Shown here in pieces: positions 7,611 through 16,203 of a stretch of 34,813 nucleotides of DNA. Under the pieces are notes generated by a model. It had not been told where the DNA came from and searched no databases. It worked only from the letters and a program-made list of their open reading frames with translations. Every line of letters starts with the position of its first letter. Within the stretch, counting starts at the first letter, position 1. Position numbers and translations under genes: made by a program. Origin of the DNA: a bacterium (GTDB lineage: Bacteria; Cyanobacteriota; Vampirovibrionia; Gastranaerophilales; Gastranaerophilaceae); contig JAFWGJ010000031.1 of assembly GCA_017512405.1 (NCBI GenBank), forward strand, positions 1 through 34,813. Direction: 5' to 3'.

Positions 7611-8198
7611 TCATTTTACATAAATATCATCAACAGTTTTTGGAGGAACACTCGGAACATAGTTTTCCAAATATTCAAATACTTCTTGAGGAGTTTGGGC
7701 TAAATAATACAAGTCCCTTACCTGTTTTCGTGCAAAGTTTTCATCAATAACTTTATCAAAAAATTTAAATAATTCATTATAATAATTATTTGTGTTTAAA
7801 AAAACTATAGGTTTAGAATTATAGCCTAAATTTTTCAAATCAACAATTTCAATAACTTCATCTAAGGTTCCAAATCCTCCTGCAAGGGCGATGACCGCAT
7901 CCGACATTTTATCCATTTTTTCTTTTCGGTCGCGCATGTTTTCAGTCAGTATAAATTCATCACAATTTGAACCTTCATGTTCTATAAATCCATATATTTT
8001 TTCAGGCATTATTCCATAAACTTTTGCACCATTCATTTTGGCTGTTGAAGAAACAATTCCCATAAGTCCTAAATCAGAACCGCCATATACTAAATCATAA
8101 CCTTTTAAAGCTATCATTTCGGCAATAGTTTGTGCATCTTTCAAATAATTTTCATGAATTTTTTTATTTGCCGAACAATACACACATATTCTTTTCAT
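7611..8198 (-). CDS. LOG-family protein (TIGR00730-type nucleotide phosphoribohydrolase)
   Basis: 195 aa. LOG proteins release the free base from nucleoside 5'-monophosphates (known for cytokinin nucleotides and AMP). Visible: the Rossmann start KRICVYCSANK, the YGGSDLGLMG loop, the MRDRKEKM arginine segment, and the catalytic AGGFGTLDEV motif, which has Ala where most members have Pro (PGGxGTxxE). Length matches the family. A GAGGG Shine-Dalgarno lies six bases before the ATG. Substrate and physiological role are unknown here. Confidence 0.9.
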   Translation of the reverse strand: MKRICVYCSANKKIHENYLKDAQTIAEMIALKGYDLVYGGSDLGLMGIVSSTAKMNGAKVYGIMPEKIYGFIEHEGSNCDEFILTENMRDRKEKMDKMSDAVIALAGGFGTLDEVIEIVDLKNLGYNSKPIVFLNTNNYYNELFKFFDKVIDENFARKQVRDLYYLAQTPQEVFEYLENYVPSVPPKTVDDIYVK

Positions 8199-8374
8199 TC
8201 TATACCCTCACAACAAAAATAATATCATAAAATAATTATATTTTTTCTTTATTATTAAGCTTTTAAGATAAATATATTAACTTTTGTTACAACACTTAAA
8301 GAAAAATCTAAAGTTTCATTTTTGACATGTCGATATATTAAATGTGAGAGATACGAAATAAAGGAGTATGTGTT

Positions 8375-8554
8375 ATGAGAAAAGTTAATTATCAAAGATT
8401 TAAAAAAGCATTAGAAGAACAAAAAACTTTAAATTTCGCAAATTTAAAGAAAGATATTGAAGGCATTAAATGCATTATTGAAAGAGTTCTTACAGCTGCA
8501 ATGGAATCCAGTCAAACTAAAATTGAACGTGATTACAATGTTAGCTCGCTTTAA
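8375..8554 (+). CDS. Small 59-aa protein, unknown
   Basis: Encodes MRKVNYQRFKKALEEQKTLN followed by a helical, charged segment with one Cys (residue 33) and the ending NVSSL. Support for it being a gene: a strong AAGGAG (8361-8366) eight bases before the ATG, a TTGACA further upstream (8322-8327), and a very strong terminator about 40 bases after its stop. There is no signal peptide or membrane segment; residues 8-48 look like one or two amphipathic helices. I do not recognise a family. It is transcribed alone, convergent with the glycine-zipper gene and divergent from the LOG gene. It could be a small regulator or an antitoxin-like partner, but nothing in the sequence decides this. Confidence 0.65.
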   Translation: MRKVNYQRFKKALEEQKTLNFANLKKDIEGIKCIIERVLTAAMESSQTKIERDYNVSSL

Positions 8555-8592
8555 TATAAAATCGTTTAGCTATTAGATTAGGGGACATCATT

Positions 8593-8638
8593 ACAAACAA
8601 AAAAACCGATTACTTTCGTAATCGGTTTTTTTGTTTGT
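8593..8638. terminator. Bidirectional terminator, 21-bp perfect stem
   Basis: A perfect 21-bp inverted repeat (8593-8613 and 8618-8638) with a four-base TTTC loop. The GC-containing core CCGATTAC is flanked by an A7 and a T7 run, so it works for the 59-aa gene on the plus strand and the 373-aa gene on the minus strand. This is the strongest hairpin in the window. Confidence 0.9.
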
Positions 8639-8652
8639 ATATGTATATTTTA

Positions 8653-9774
8653 TTAAGCTGCAAATGGATTTTGCTGACCGCCTGCTACTGCTGCTAAACT
8701 GTTACATGCTATCTGGGCATCAGCTGAATTGCAACCTTCTGCATTTAATCTTTCTGCTGCTGCAACTGCAACTTGATTTAATACTTGTTTATTATTTTTA
8801 GCTTGTTTTGCTAATTCTTTTGCTTCTCTTTCTTTTGCAAGAACAAGTTCATCTTTACCTACAACTTTTTCTGCACCTTTCTTAGCCAAGCGGCTGCCAA
8901 TTGTACCACCAATTAATGAGCATAGAGAACCGATTACAGCACCTGCAACAGCACCAATTGCTGTACCTGCACCAGGAATAATTGAACCGATAGCTGCACC
9001 TATCTTAGTACCTAATGCAGCACCTGCTACCCAACCACCTACGGAAGCAACAGTTTTAACACTTGATTTACCTATTTGTCTCATACCTGCTTTTTTACCA
9101 AGTTTTTTAAATGTAGGTACAACATTAGTTACAACTTCTGTAGCACCTTCCATTACTAACATTGCACCGCCGCCTTGTGCTTTAAATTGATTTAAGCATT
9201 TGCTTGCAATTGGGCTTTTTGCAGCTGCACTACTAATTGCGCTGCTTGCCTTATTTATACCTAAAACATTTTTAGTTTTTCCCCAGAAACCTGTTGCTGC
9301 TGCTGCATTTGCTTGGCTCAATAATTGATTTGCTGTATTTGCAGCATGTTTTGAACCTGTTTGACCTAGTGTTTCTGCTGCCAATCTTGCTTGTTCATAT
9401 AACGATTGAGTATTTTTTGACATACCAGCCAATTTATCTGCTGATGGAATAGCTGATAACAATTGAGAAGCCTGAGAAGCTTTTGAAGCAGCTTGCATAC
9501 CTGCAATGCCTCTTCCTGCTGTCACATAAACATTATGCATAGATCTTGATGCTTCTGTTGCAGTTTGCATTGCTGCTCTATAGTTGCCACGATTCTTTCT
9601 TAACCAAGATGCACCTTGAATAACCAAGTTACCGCCAGCACCCGTTAAAGCATCTTTAACACCAAGATCCTCTTTATTGGTAAGAGCAACACCTGTTGCG
9701 TATTTTACTAAATTTTCAACATCATAAGCTGAATAAGTTGAACCTGAAAAATTCGGACTGTAATTGTAAGTCAT
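8653..9774 (-). CDS. Ala/Gly-rich glycine-zipper protein, unknown
   Basis: 373 aa, no family recognised. The N terminus (MTYNYSPNFSGSTYSAYDVE) is polar, Ser/Tyr-rich and not a Sec signal. Residues about 60-210 are Ala/Ser/Gln-rich and helical. Residues 246-294 form a long glycine zipper with GxxxG-type spacing, long enough for two membrane-inserting helices, like those in membrane-perturbing or pore-forming proteins. A charged helix follows (KKGAEKVVGKDELVLAKERE), and the tail is Ala/Asn/Gln-rich. Base composition is higher in GC and more repetitive than its neighbours because of the Ala/Gly codons. An AGAGG Shine-Dalgarno precedes the ATG. It is probably monocistronic, between its own promoter region and the strong terminator. 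A secreted effector or envelope-inserted protein are both possible; I cannot choose. Confidence 0.8.
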   Translation of the reverse strand: MTYNYSPNFSGSTYSAYDVENLVKYATGVALTNKEDLGVKDALTGAGGNLVIQGASWLRKNRGNYRAAMQTATEASRSMHNVYVTAGRGIAGMQAASKASQASQLLSAIPSADKLAGMSKNTQSLYEQARLAAETLGQTGSKHAANTANQLLSQANAAAATGFWGKTKNVLGINKASSAISSAAAKSPIASKCLNQFKAQGGGAMLVMEGATEVVTNVVPTFKKLGKKAGMRQIGKSSVKTVASVGGWVAGAALGTKIGAAIGSIIPGAGTAIGAVAGAVIGSLCSLIGGTIGSRLAKKGAEKVVGKDELVLAKEREAKELAKQAKNNKQVLNQVAVAAAERLNAEGCNSADAQIACNSLAAVAGGQQNPFAA

Positions 9775-9860
9775 TTAAATATCCTCTTATAGAACCTCGT
9801 ACCATGATAAAGTATTTTTTGAGGAAAAAATTGACTTTTTTTAGGTTCATGCATTCATTT

Positions 9861-11333
9861 TTATTTACAATTGTTTACAAACTCCGCAATTTTTGTAACC
9901 ATAACATTTTCAAAGCGTTCACGTTCTTCTTTTGTTTTAGCCTCGAATCTTAGTGTAAAAACAGGCTCGGTATTACTTTGCCTTACAAGAGCGAATCCGC
10001 CATCAAAAACAATTCTCATTCCATCAATTGTAATAATATCTTTTATTTTTGAGCCAAATATATCAGGATTTTCTTTTACATATGATTCAAACTGTTCCAA
10101 AACTGATTTTTTAAATTCATTTGGACAAGGCAAACGTACTTCTTGCGAAGAAAATATATCATTAAACGGTTCTAATAAATCTTCAATTTTAAAGGAAGGA
10201 TTTACTTTTTTATGCTTTGCAACAATTTCAATAATTCTGCAGCCCGCATAAACAGCATCATCAAATCCGTAATATCTGTCTTTAAAGAATGTATGACCGC
10301 TCATTTCACCTGCAAGAACAGCCCCCGTTTCTTTCATCTTAGCTTTTATAAATCCGTGTCCGGTTCTACACATTATTGCTTGAGCACCTGAATTATTTAT
10401 CGTATCAAAAAGGACTTGTGAACATTTTACTTCTGATACAATAACGGGTTTTATACCGGAATCTTTATATCTTTCTATAACATCCATTGCATATATTAAT
10501 AATAATTTATCACCAGTCATTGAACGACCTTGCGAATCTATAATACCAATCCTGTCGCTATCTCCGTCAAAAGCAATACCAAAATCAGCATTATTTTCTA
10601 CTACTGTTCTTTTAATATCAGTTAAAGTTTTTTCATCGCTTGGATTTGGATGATGATTTGGAAATTTTCCGTCCGGATTTGAATACAATTCAATAACTTC
10701 ACACCCTAAAGAACGATATAGGGACGGAGCGATAACACCTCCGGTTCCATTAGCACTATCTACAACGATTTTTATACCTTCTCCAACTCTGCCAAAATCA
10801 AGTTTCATAACACTTATATAATCAGGTATCAAATCATATTCCGCCTTTTTACCGAATGTATGAGATAAAAGAGATTCTTTACTAACATCTTCAACGATTT
10901 TATATAATTCTTGTATCTCACTTTCACCGAGAATTTGTCCTTCAAAAGTCATTTTCAATCCGTTATATTGGCTCGGATTATGACTAGCCGTAACAATCAA
11001 GGCTCCATCTATATCAGCTCCGCCGGTAACCTCAGTATTTACACCAACTACATTTGAATAATATCCTATTGGCGTAGGCGCAAGTCCTAAATCTACAAGA
11101 TTTGCTCCCGCAGAAGTTACCCCGCCGATTAAAGCTTTTGCCAATGGAAGTGAATGATTTCTGGCATCTCTGCAAACTGTTATCCACAAGTCTTTTGGTT
11201 CTTTACCTGATAATTTTGAAATATACTTTACATAAGATTTACCTACAAAGAAGTAAAGTTCTTCTGTTATGTCTTGTCCGTATACACCTCTTATGTCGTT
11301 TTTACCGAATGCATTTGCCCATTTAGCAATCAT
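9861..11333 (-). CDS. Phosphomannomutase/phosphoglucomutase
   Basis: 490-aa alpha-D-phosphohexomutase that interconverts 1- and 6-phosphates of mannose or glucose for polysaccharide and nucleotide-sugar supply. All four signature loops are present: phosphoserine loop TASHNPSQYNG, metal loop FDGDSDRIG, sugar-binding GEMSGH, and the phosphate-binding RQSNTEP near the C terminus. The AlgC/ManB type is favoured by length and by the GEMSGH form. The frame is open for seven more codons (to 11354), but GGAGGT lies eight bases before the Met at 11333, which decides that start. Divergent from the ABC permease gene. Confidence 0.94.
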   Translation of the reverse strand: MIAKWANAFGKNDIRGVYGQDITEELYFFVGKSYVKYISKLSGKEPKDLWITVCRDARNHSLPLAKALIGGVTSAGANLVDLGLAPTPIGYYSNVVGVNTEVTGGADIDGALIVTASHNPSQYNGLKMTFEGQILGESEIQELYKIVEDVSKESLLSHTFGKKAEYDLIPDYISVMKLDFGRVGEGIKIVVDSANGTGGVIAPSLYRSLGCEVIELYSNPDGKFPNHHPNPSDEKTLTDIKRTVVENNADFGIAFDGDSDRIGIIDSQGRSMTGDKLLLIYAMDVIERYKDSGIKPVIVSEVKCSQVLFDTINNSGAQAIMCRTGHGFIKAKMKETGAVLAGEMSGHTFFKDRYYGFDDAVYAGCRIIEIVAKHKKVNPSFKIEDLLEPFNDIFSSQEVRLPCPNEFKKSVLEQFESYVKENPDIFGSKIKDIITIDGMRIVFDGGFALVRQSNTEPVFTLRFEAKTKEERERFENVMVTKIAEFVNNCK

Positions 11334-11386
11334 TTTCAAACCTCCATTTTTCATCTATAATATTAGCATAAAAATATTGAGGAGAT

Positions 11387-12271
11387 ATGAATAAGTTTTT
11401 ATCAGATTTATTTAATAAACAAAGTTTTGCAGGAATAATCTTTATATTACCGGCAATCATTGGTACACTCATATTCATTATAATACCTATTTTTTGCTCT
11501 TTCGGATTAAGTTTTACGAAATGGGATTTGCTTAACTCCGTTGATTTTATCGGATTAGAAAACTATAAAAAAGTGTTTACGGAACCGGTATTGGTTAAGA
11601 TTTTGATAAATACTTTTGTTTATGCCATATCTGTAACATTTTTAGGAGTAATACTTCCTCTTATTTTAGCTTATATACTTAATTGCAAAATCAGAGGAAG
11701 CGAATTTTTTAAGACGGCTTATTTCTTGCCTTTTGTTACACCAATGATAGTTATAGGAATAGTTTGGGAATGGATTTTTGACCCTAACATCGGCATTTTA
11801 AATAATATTTTACATATGCATATCAATTGGCTTTATGACACACATTTCGCCATGCCGGCATTAATAATAGTGTCTGTTTGGAAACTTATCGGATATAATA
11901 TGGTAATATTCTTATCCGGTTTTAGCACAATGAATAACGAATTACTGGAAGCTTCAAAAATCGACGGTGCAAACGAATATGAAACATTCAGATATATTTC
12001 GGTTCCGCTTTTATCGCCGACAATATTTTTTGTGGTAATTATAACTGCAATAAGTTCTTTTCAGGTGTTTGATTTGGTTTATGTTATGACTCAGGGCGGA
12101 CCGTTAGACAGTACGAACGTTTTGGTTTATTCGATTTATAAGAATGCTTTTGAATATTTTAATGTAGGGAAAGCAAGCGCATTAGCTTACGTATTATTTG
12201 CAATAGTATTGATTTTAACTCTATTTCAATGGAAAATAAGAAAAAAATTGGTTTATATAGAAAAGGATTAG
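11387..12271 (+). CDS. ABC sugar transporter permease (MalF/UgpA type)
   Basis: 294-aa inner-membrane permease with about six membrane helices. The binding-protein-dependent transport signature (EAA loop) is clear: LLEASKIDGANEYETFRYISVPLL, which docks to the ATPase. The N-terminal FILPAIIGTLIF and the C-terminal GGPLDSTNVLVY are typical of carbohydrate permease 1. Its partner permease, binding protein and ATPase are not in this window, so it is an orphan locally and must rely on components encoded elsewhere. It starts with GAGGAG six bases upstream. The 5'-nucleotidase gene follows after one base, so the two are co-transcribed. Confidence 0.92.
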   Translation: MNKFLSDLFNKQSFAGIIFILPAIIGTLIFIIIPIFCSFGLSFTKWDLLNSVDFIGLENYKKVFTEPVLVKILINTFVYAISVTFLGVILPLILAYILNCKIRGSEFFKTAYFLPFVTPMIVIGIVWEWIFDPNIGILNNILHMHINWLYDTHFAMPALIIVSVWKLIGYNMVIFLSGFSTMNNELLEASKIDGANEYETFRYISVPLLSPTIFFVVIITAISSFQVFDLVYVMTQGGPLDSTNVLVYSIYKNAFEYFNVGKASALAYVLFAIVLILTLFQWKIRKKLVYIEKD

Positions 12272-12272
12272 T

Positions 12273-13661
12273 ATGAAAAGATTATTAATTTTGTTTTTAT
12301 GTCTGTTTATTGGTAATACCGGTATAGCCGCAGAAGTTAAGATATTACACACCAGCGACATCCACGGCAGAATTTCACCCGTCGAATATAAGGGTAAACC
12401 TAATTGCGGAGGTTTTTCAAGAAGATTGTCCTTCGTAAATCAAATCCGCAGCAACAGCAAAAATGTGCTCCTCTTGGATAGCGGAGACTATTTTCAAGGT
12501 TCTTTATATTACAGATTAGATTTTGGAAAATCAAGTGCTAAATTATTACAAGAAATAAAATATGACGCAATAGCACTTGGTAATCACGAATTTGACAACG
12601 GAACAAATGTTTTAAAACATAATATTAAAAACTCAAAAACTCAATTTTTATCTGCAAATGTACATTTTAGAGATAAATACTTACAAAAAGCCGTAAAACC
12701 TTATATCATAAAAGATTATGACGGAGAAAAATTTTTAATAATAGGTGTTACGACATCAAAACTTGCAAGTTTATCCAATACTAATAACATAACCGTAACA
12801 AATCCTATTGAGGAAATAAACAAAATAATAAAAGCAGTAAAATATGATAAGCTTATTATACTTTCCCATTGCGGTTTAGAAGAAGATAGAAGCATTGCAA
12901 AAAACATTCCGCAAATAGATTTGATTTTAGGCGGGCATAATCATTACTTTTTTAATGTTCCTGAATACGTAAAAGAGGTTCCTATTGTTCAGGATGGAGA
13001 ATTTGGAATAAGAGTCGGTATTATTGATTTTAATCAGAAATTAAAACACTATACCTATAAAAATATCACACCCGAAATAAAATCCGATATAAATATTGAC
13101 GAAAAAATAGCAAAACTGGACAATCACAATAAAAAAGTTTCAAACGAAATTCTTGCGAAATCTGAAGTTTTACTGATAGGCGACCAAACAACCATTGAAC
13201 ATAATCAGACAAATCTTGGCAAGCTTGTTTTAATATCAATGACAAAAGCATTTAAAAATACTTATTATGACGGTATCATTACAAACTCCGGTTCAATAAG
13301 AATTAATAAGAATTTCAAAGGTAACATAAGCTATGCTGATGTACTGGAAATATTACCATTTGAGAATGATATCGTACTTGTTGAAGTTCAAGGCAATTAT
13401 TTAAAAAAAATATTACAAAGAGGTATGCAAAATAACAGACGATATTTGCAATATTATTTAAAAGATAAAAATATTGATAATAACAAAACTTATAAAATAA
13501 TTACGAATTCTTACATAGTAAGCGGAAAAGACGGGTACGAAGAATTTAAGAATTCAAAAATTATAAAGCATTCAAATACTAATCCTGCAAAATTATTAAA
13601 ACAAACTTTACAGGAAATGAAAGTTTTAACTGATGAAAATTTAAATATTGATAACCTTTAA
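12273..13661 (+). CDS. Exported 5'-nucleotidase/metallophosphatase (UshA-like)
   Basis: 462 aa with a Sec signal peptide (about residues 1-19, cleavage near GIAA). Two domains: a calcineurin-like metallophosphatase (DIHG at 29-32, SGDYFQG at 70-76, GNHEFDNG at 103-110, LSHCG, then GGHNH) and a C-terminal 5'-nucleotidase substrate-binding domain (about 280-440; NSGSIR, ILPFENDIVLVEVQG, then SGKDGYEEF). It is expected to dephosphorylate nucleotides in the periplasm. At 462 aa it is somewhat shorter than UshA (about 550). Coupled to the permease upstream, which suggests salvage of a released sugar or nucleoside, but the substrate link is inference. AAGGA precedes the ATG. Confidence 0.92.
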   Translation: MKRLLILFLCLFIGNTGIAAEVKILHTSDIHGRISPVEYKGKPNCGGFSRRLSFVNQIRSNSKNVLLLDSGDYFQGSLYYRLDFGKSSAKLLQEIKYDAIALGNHEFDNGTNVLKHNIKNSKTQFLSANVHFRDKYLQKAVKPYIIKDYDGEKFLIIGVTTSKLASLSNTNNITVTNPIEEINKIIKAVKYDKLIILSHCGLEEDRSIAKNIPQIDLILGGHNHYFFNVPEYVKEVPIVQDGEFGIRVGIIDFNQKLKHYTYKNITPEIKSDINIDEKIAKLDNHNKKVSNEILAKSEVLLIGDQTTIEHNQTNLGKLVLISMTKAFKNTYYDGIITNSGSIRINKNFKGNISYADVLEILPFENDIVLVEVQGNYLKKILQRGMQNNRRYLQYYLKDKNIDNNKTYKIITNSYIVSGKDGYEEFKNSKIIKHSNTNPAKLLKQTLQEMKVLTDENLNIDNL

Positions 13662-14918
13662 CTAGTGAAAACTTATAATTTCATTAAAGACTTTTATCGC
13701 AAATCTGTCTGTCATTGCAGAAATAAAATGAATTATTGCTTTTCTGTACATCAAATGAGATTTGTAATCATAAACAATTTTATTATCCAGTTTTTGTTTT
13801 GCTCTTTCTTCCGGACAAATATCGGTATATCTTATCAGCCAACCTTTAAAATATTCCAATAGCGTAGGATATAATTTAATTTCTGCATTCATTGCAGATA
13901 ATATATCATCACAAAAATACAAATCCAATTTTTCAAAAATAGTTTCCAGAACAACGGTAGCATAACGTTTAAAAGGTTGTAAACGAGCGTGTCCGCATAT
14001 ATTTTCAGTATTGTATTCTTTAATCAGACGCATTGTTTCAAAAGCGTTATCCGTAAATTTCAAACCTTCCTCAGGAGTAGAATTCTGGCATAAATCTCTT
14101 ATGAAATAATAAGTGAGGACTTTTGGTCCTACTTCATTCAATCGTTCGCGAGGAAATGCTTTTTGGATGATATGTTCAATTTCTTTCATTTGCTGTTCAG
14201 TAAGAATATTATATATCAATGCATCTTCAATATCTCGGCTTAAATATGCTATCGTATCAGAAAGCTTAACAACACAACCTTCATAAGTAAACGGCATTAC
14301 GTGGCTTGCATATTGAATATCAACAAGATTAAAGAATTCCTCTCTTGGTTTTATGTTTTTTTCGTTAACTTCACCACAGTGGCAAACAATACCATCTCTT
14401 ACCGCATAAGTAAGATTAAGATTTCTGGAATATCCTTTATAATCAGGCAGTAGCTCAATATTATCAACGAAATTAAGACTATTGCCTTCATGCCAGAAAC
14501 GAACGCAAATGCCCAATCTTTGAACCAATTCATTTAAAATAAATTCTCCATGATGTCCGAAAGGTGCGTGTCCTAAGTCGTGCCCGATAGCAATGGCATT
14601 AACAAGCTCTGCATTTAGATTGAGATTTTTTGCAATTGTTTCGGCAATTGACGCAACGTGAGTTACATGCTCAATTCTTGTACAAATATGGTCATTTTCT
14701 GTTGCAAAAAATACCTGCGTTTTATTCTTCATTCTACGATAAGCAGTACAATGCAAAATTCTGTGCTCATCTCTTTCAAACGGGCTTCTTGTGTCATACT
14801 CCGTTCTATAAATTTCCGTCATTCTTGATGAAGCCATCTCATATTTAGAATTACCCGGAATCATTGCAACAGATGAAAAATCTGCCATTTTTGTTTTTTT
14901 AGATAAATTTTCAGTCAT
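13662..14918 (-). CDS. dgt: dGTPase (deoxyguanosinetriphosphate triphosphohydrolase)
   Basis: 418-aa HD-domain enzyme that cleaves dNTPs to nucleoside and triphosphate, controlling dNTP pools. Visible: RSPFERDEHRILHCTAYRRM (substrate-binding start of the family), TRIEHVTHVASIAETIA with the first metal His, the HD pair at 113-114 in IGHDLGHAPFGHHGE, and the later DIEDALI segment. Length fits the Dgt-like short class. Its stop codon directly abuts that of the convergent nucleotidase gene. No clear Shine-Dalgarno is seen; a TAAAAT lies nine bases upstream of the ATG. A palindrome at 14943-14967 sits between it and the divergent EF-hand gene. Confidence 0.94.
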   Translation of the reverse strand: MTENLSKKTKMADFSSVAMIPGNSKYEMASSRMTEIYRTEYDTRSPFERDEHRILHCTAYRRMKNKTQVFFATENDHICTRIEHVTHVASIAETIAKNLNLNAELVNAIAIGHDLGHAPFGHHGEFILNELVQRLGICVRFWHEGNSLNFVDNIELLPDYKGYSRNLNLTYAVRDGIVCHCGEVNEKNIKPREEFFNLVDIQYASHVMPFTYEGCVVKLSDTIAYLSRDIEDALIYNILTEQQMKEIEHIIQKAFPRERLNEVGPKVLTYYFIRDLCQNSTPEEGLKFTDNAFETMRLIKEYNTENICGHARLQPFKRYATVVLETIFEKLDLYFCDDILSAMNAEIKLYPTLLEYFKGWLIRYTDICPEERAKQKLDNKIVYDYKSHLMYRKAIIHFISAMTDRFAIKVFNEIISFH

Positions 14919-14942
14919 AATATTTTAATTTTACATATTTTT

Positions 14943-14967
14943 TGCAAATATAAATAATCTATTTGCA
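14943..14967. promoter_or_regulatory. Operator-like palindrome TGCAAATA-N9-TATTTGCA
   Basis: Perfect 8-bp arms (14943-14950, 14960-14967) separated by nine bases, centred 37 bases upstream of dgt and 66 bases upstream of the EF-hand gene. Centre-to-centre spacing of the half sites is 17 bp, suitable for a dimeric HTH protein on successive major grooves. I cannot name the regulator; it is not a recognisable LexA or Fur box. Confidence 0.5.
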
Positions 14968-15020
14968 TGATTTTTAATTTTATGCTATTTTCTTAAAAAA
15001 TTAATATAAAGGAGAATATT

Positions 15021-15404
15021 ATGCCTATTAGAATTAGTTCATTTTTACCAAAAAAATACAAAAAAATTAAAGTAGAAGACCAACTTAAAGATTTAGACAA
15101 GGATCAGGATGGAAAATATTCATTAGATGAAATAAAAAACGAAATTCCTGGTGCTATAAAAGGTATTATTGGTAAAGAAAAAATAGATGGTGCTATCCTT
15201 TCACTATTTGATAAAGATGGAGATAAACAAGTAAGCCAAGAAGAAATTGAACAATGTTTGCAAGAAAATTTTGGTATTGCTTATTCAGAAGTAAAAGATA
15301 TGAATGTTTCAAGTTTAGTTGATAAAATTCAAGATGCAGTAGAATATAAGCAAGAACATCAAAAGCTTCAAAGTTCCATTTTCGAAGATAAACCTCATGT
15401 ATAA
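15021..15404 (+). CDS. EF-hand calcium-binding protein
   Basis: 127-aa, cytoplasmic by appearance (no signal peptide). Two canonical EF-hand loops: DKDQDGKYSLDE (26-37) and DKDGDKQVSQEE (64-75), both with Asp at positions 1, 3 and 5 and Glu at 12. The second lacks the usual Gly at position 6 (Lys instead). A helical C-terminal tail rich in Gln, Lys and Glu follows. Bacterial calmodulin-like proteins of this size are usually of unknown partner. A strong AAAGGAG precedes the ATG. Its last eight bases overlap the next gene, so it is translationally coupled to a ferredoxin-nitroreductase, an unusual pairing. Confidence 0.88.
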   Translation: MPIRISSFLPKKYKKIKVEDQLKDLDKDQDGKYSLDEIKNEIPGAIKGIIGKEKIDGAILSLFDKDGDKQVSQEEIEQCLQENFGIAYSEVKDMNVSSLVDKIQDAVEYKQEHQKLQSSIFEDKPHV

Positions 15405-16203
15405 TTTAAAATTTACTGTTGATAAAGAAAAATGTATTAAATGCGGTTTATGCCAAAAAGATTGCATTTCAAAGATTATACAGACAGATACAGATGGTTA
15501 TCCTTGCGTAAAGGATGAAACGTTTTGTATTAGTTGTCAACATTGTCTTGCGGTTTGTCCGAAAGGTGCTATTTCTGTTTTTGGAAAAAATCCGGATAAT
15601 TCTGATGAAATAAACAACACTATTTCGCCGGAGCAACTTGAAAATTTAATCAAAGCACGCAGAAGCTATCGCATATTTAAACAAGAAAATATTGATAGCG
15701 AGACTATGAATAAATTAAAAAATATTCTTAACTGGGCGCCGACAGGTGTTAATTTTAGAGATTTACGTTTTACTATCGTAGAAAATAAAGACACAATGGT
15801 GGAAATTAAAGAAACTTTGTATAAGAAATTAAAGTTTTTATTTAAATTTATACCACTGAAAAAATCTTTACAGCCGTTTAAACAAGCTATTTTGGATGGT
15901 AATGATGTAATTTTCAGAAATGCACCTCATATGATTGTTGTAAGTACAAATAAAAAAGCACCTTGTAAAGAAATTGACCCTATAATTGCATTAAGTTATT
16001 TTGAATTATATGCTCAATCTTTGGGCATCGGAACTTTATGGTGCGGATTTGCATATAAAACACTGCCTTTTAGCAAAGAAGTAATGAAAAAGCTGGAAAT
16101 ACCTAAAACTCATAAATTATCTTACGTAATGTTGTTTGGGAAACCCGATATAAAATATCAAAGAGCAATCCAGCCTGATAACCATAAAATAACGGTATTA
16201 TAA
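15397..16203 (+). CDS. Nitroreductase-family protein with N-terminal 2[4Fe-4S] domain
   Basis: 268 aa. Residues 1-65 are a bacterial-type two-cluster ferredoxin: CIKCGLCQKDC and CISCQHCLAVCPKG, each a full CxxCxxCxxxC. From about 85 a nitroreductase-like flavin domain follows (RRSYRIFKQENI for FMN phosphate contact, LNWAPTGVNFRDLRF, and near the end GIGTLWCGFA, LGxP-like KLSYVMLFGKP). The fusion passes electrons from the clusters to FMN; substrates of such fusions are generally undetermined. Start overlaps the EF-hand gene by eight bases and its stop overlaps the next ATG (TAATG). No membrane segment. Confidence 0.92.
   Translation: MYNLKFTVDKEKCIKCGLCQKDCISKIIQTDTDGYPCVKDETFCISCQHCLAVCPKGAISVFGKNPDNSDEINNTISPEQLENLIKARRSYRIFKQENIDSETMNKLKNILNWAPTGVNFRDLRFTIVENKDTMVEIKETLYKKLKFLFKFIPLKKSLQPFKQAILDGNDVIFRNAPHMIVVSTNKKAPCKEIDPIIALSYFELYAQSLGIGTLWCGFAYKTLPFSKEVMKKLEIPKTHKLSYVMLFGKPDIKYQRAIQPDNHKITVL

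Noticed and set aside
9831..9836. TTGACT as a plus-strand -35 element
   Set aside because: No suitable -10 and no plus-strand gene follows; the region is upstream of a minus-strand gene.
9696..9953. 85-codon plus-strand frame spanning the gap before the mutase gene
   Set aside because: Overlaps two well-supported minus-strand genes, no start signal, and low-complexity hydrophobic translation from AT-rich DNA.
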